Assembly: GCA_007136375.1 (NCBI GenBank)
Contig: SLHB01000051.1
Span: 1 to 5,927 of the forward strand
DNA: 5,927 bases
From: Candidatus Hydrogenedentota bacterium
GTDB taxonomy: Bacteria > Hydrogenedentota > Hydrogenedentia > Hydrogenedentales > SLHB01
Direction: 5' to 3'
A program made the translations under genes and the position numbers. Below, in pieces: positions 4,648-5,927 of this stretch (position 1 is its first letter; each line of letters begins with the position of its first letter). The notes under the pieces are model-generated. The model made no database searches, was not told the origin of the DNA, and saw only the letters and a program-made list of their open reading frames with translations.

Positions 4648-5927
4648 GGAGCGGCTCTTGCCAAGCCGCCTTAAGTTCGTCGAGGGCCGCCTCCAACACG
4701 CCGCCGCCCAGGCCCGAGAGCCGCAGGATGGGCGCCTCTGTCACCACTCCGACGGCCCGGCAGGGCAACCCCGCCAGGATAGCCTCGAAAGCCCCGCTTT
4801 GCCGCTGGGGAACCGTCGTCACGAAACGGCTCTGGGACTCGCTGAAGAGCGTAACGGCCGGATCGTCCGGCCATCCCAGGCTGGCCAGATCGGCGTCGAC
4901 GCCGTAGCCGCCCGCGAAGGCCGTCTCGGCCAACGCCGCGCCCAAGCCGCCGTCGGAGCAATCGTGGCACGACGCCACAAGCCCTTGGTCCATGGCCTTG
5001 GCCAACGCCGTGTAGAGCGCCAAGGCTTGCTCCGCGTCCACCTTTGGAACGTCGCCGCCGGTCTTGCCGTGGACGCTCAGGTATTCGCTCCCGCCCAGTT
5101 CGTTCCGGGTCTCGCCAAGGACGTAGACCTTGTCGCCGGGCGCCTTTACGTCCATCGACACCACTCCCGCCGTGTCTTCTAGGACGGCGGCGGCCGTGAA
5201 GAGGACGGTGGGCGGTATGGAGATGCGCGTGTCGCCTATCCGGTAGTCGTTCTTCATGCTGTCCTTGCCGCTGATGAGGGGAATCCCATAGGCCACGCAG
5301 AACTCATAGAGGGCGTCGCAGCAGCGGACAAGCTGGCCAAGTTTGAAACGGCCGTCGGGCGCCTTCGGGCTCTCAACGGGGTCGGGCCAGCAGAAGTTGT
5401 CCAGCCCCGCAATGGTCCCGGGATGCGCCCCCACGCAGACGAGGTTGCGCACCGCCTCGTCGATGGCGCAGGCCATCATCCAGTACGTGTCGAGGTCGCT
5501 ATACTTCGGGCAGAGGCCACAGGCCACCGCCAGGCCCCGGGGCGATCCATATACAGGGCGGATCACCGCCGCGTTGCCCGGACCGTCCTCCGCCGCGCCC
5601 TGGAACGGCTTTAACACGGACTGCCCGAGGACCTCGTGATCGTACATGCGGACCAGGGCTTCCTTGCTGCACACGTTCAACGCGCCGAGGACCGCCTTGA
5701 GGGCGCCGATCAGTTTGTCTTCCGGAATCGCTGTCCGTACGGGCGGGCCGGGCGCGGGCGGCGTCCATTCGGCCTTCAGTTCCATGATGGGCGCGCCGTC
5801 ATGAAGGAAATCCATGCCCAGGCTGGCGATGAGCCGGCCTTCGTAGTAGCACTCCAACCGGCCGCTGTCCGTGAATTCGCCGATGGCCGTGGCTTCCACG
5901 CCCCGGCGCGCCGCCAGATCCAACAAG
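4640..5927 (-). CDS. purL: Phosphoribosylformylglycinamidine synthase subunit PurL, 3' part only
   Basis: This is the C-terminal 428 or so residues of PurL, the synthetase subunit that turns FGAR, ATP and ammonia into FGAM. The frame is open to the window edge; the TTG at 5926 is an internal codon, not a start. Numbering from there: GVEATAIGEFTDSGRL (9-24) closes the first AIRS-like half, and GMDFLHDGAPIMELKAEW (37-54) leads into the second. That half shows GSPRGLAVACGLCPKY (127-142), AIDEAVRNLVCVGAHP (154-169), GLDNFCW (174-180), SGKDSMKND (219-227), SCHDCSDGGLGAALAE (319-334) and SESQSRF (362-368), all typical of PurL. The chain stops after the AIRS-C domain at LRW with no fused glutaminase, since PurQ is separate. 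The region before residue 60 resembles the roughly 1000-residue PurL I recall from some deltaproteobacteria more than the 740-residue Bacillus form. That is from memory and needs the upstream sequence. Confidence 0.95.
   Translation of the reverse strand, partial: LLDLAARRGVEATAIGEFTDSGRLECYYEGRLIASLGMDFLHDGAPIMELKAEWTPPAPGPPVRTAIPEDKLIGALKAVLGALNVCSKEALVRMYDHEVLGQSVLKPFQGAAEDGPGNAAVIRPVYGSPRGLAVACGLCPKYSDLDTYWMMACAIDEAVRNLVCVGAHPGTIAGLDNFCWPDPVESPKAPDGRFKLGQLVRCCDALYEFCVAYGIPLISGKDSMKNDYRIGDTRISIPPTVLFTAAAVLEDTAGVVSMDVKAPGDKVYVLGETRNELGGSEYLSVHGKTGGDVPKVDAEQALALYTALAKAMDQGLVASCHDCSDGGLGAALAETAFAGGYGVDADLASLGWPDDPAVTLFSESQSRFVTTVPQRQSGAFEAILAGLPCRAVGVVTEAPILRLSGLGGGVLEAALDELKAAWQEPLRW

Overview
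The window is GC-rich bacterial DNA with dense coding: four complete genes and the 3' part of a fifth. Two exported proteins, good Shine-Dalgarno sequences, long antisense shadow frames and a Gfo/Idh/MocA oxidoreductase fit a high-GC Gram-negative environmental bacterium. The mix reminds me of PVC-group or Hydrogenedentes-like genomes, but that is an inference and no marker here fixes the phylum.

Layout. Positions 89-940 (+) encode an exported protein of unknown function: a short probable globular module, a very acidic linker, and a C-terminal tail of seven 9-residue Pro/Gln/Gly repeats. A perfect 14-bp stem-loop (981-1015) separates it from an exported erythromycin-esterase-family hydrolase (1105-2430, +) that keeps every catalytic residue I can place from EreB. 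That gene meets a Gfo/Idh/MocA oxidoreductase (2446-3477, -) tail to tail, 15 bp apart. A 356-bp non-coding stretch (3478-3833) follows, holding AT-rich dyads and a stem-loop behind purQ. The rest is purQ (3834-4634, -) and the 3' part of purL (4640-5927, -, running off the window), 5 nt apart in one operon.

How they work together. PurL and PurQ form the FGAM synthase of de novo purine synthesis: PurQ releases ammonia from glutamine and PurL uses it to amidate FGAR. The other three genes have no visible link to purines or to each other. The terminator-like hairpins, the opposed strands and the 356-bp gap suggest at least four transcription units.

I found no RNA genes, CRISPR array, insertion sequence or attachment site, and no convincing new multi-gene system. 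The items most worth a second look are the repeat-tailed exported protein, the exported Ere-like enzyme outside any visible resistance or mobile context, and the oxidoreductase with a Ser where the family's catalytic Asp usually lies.
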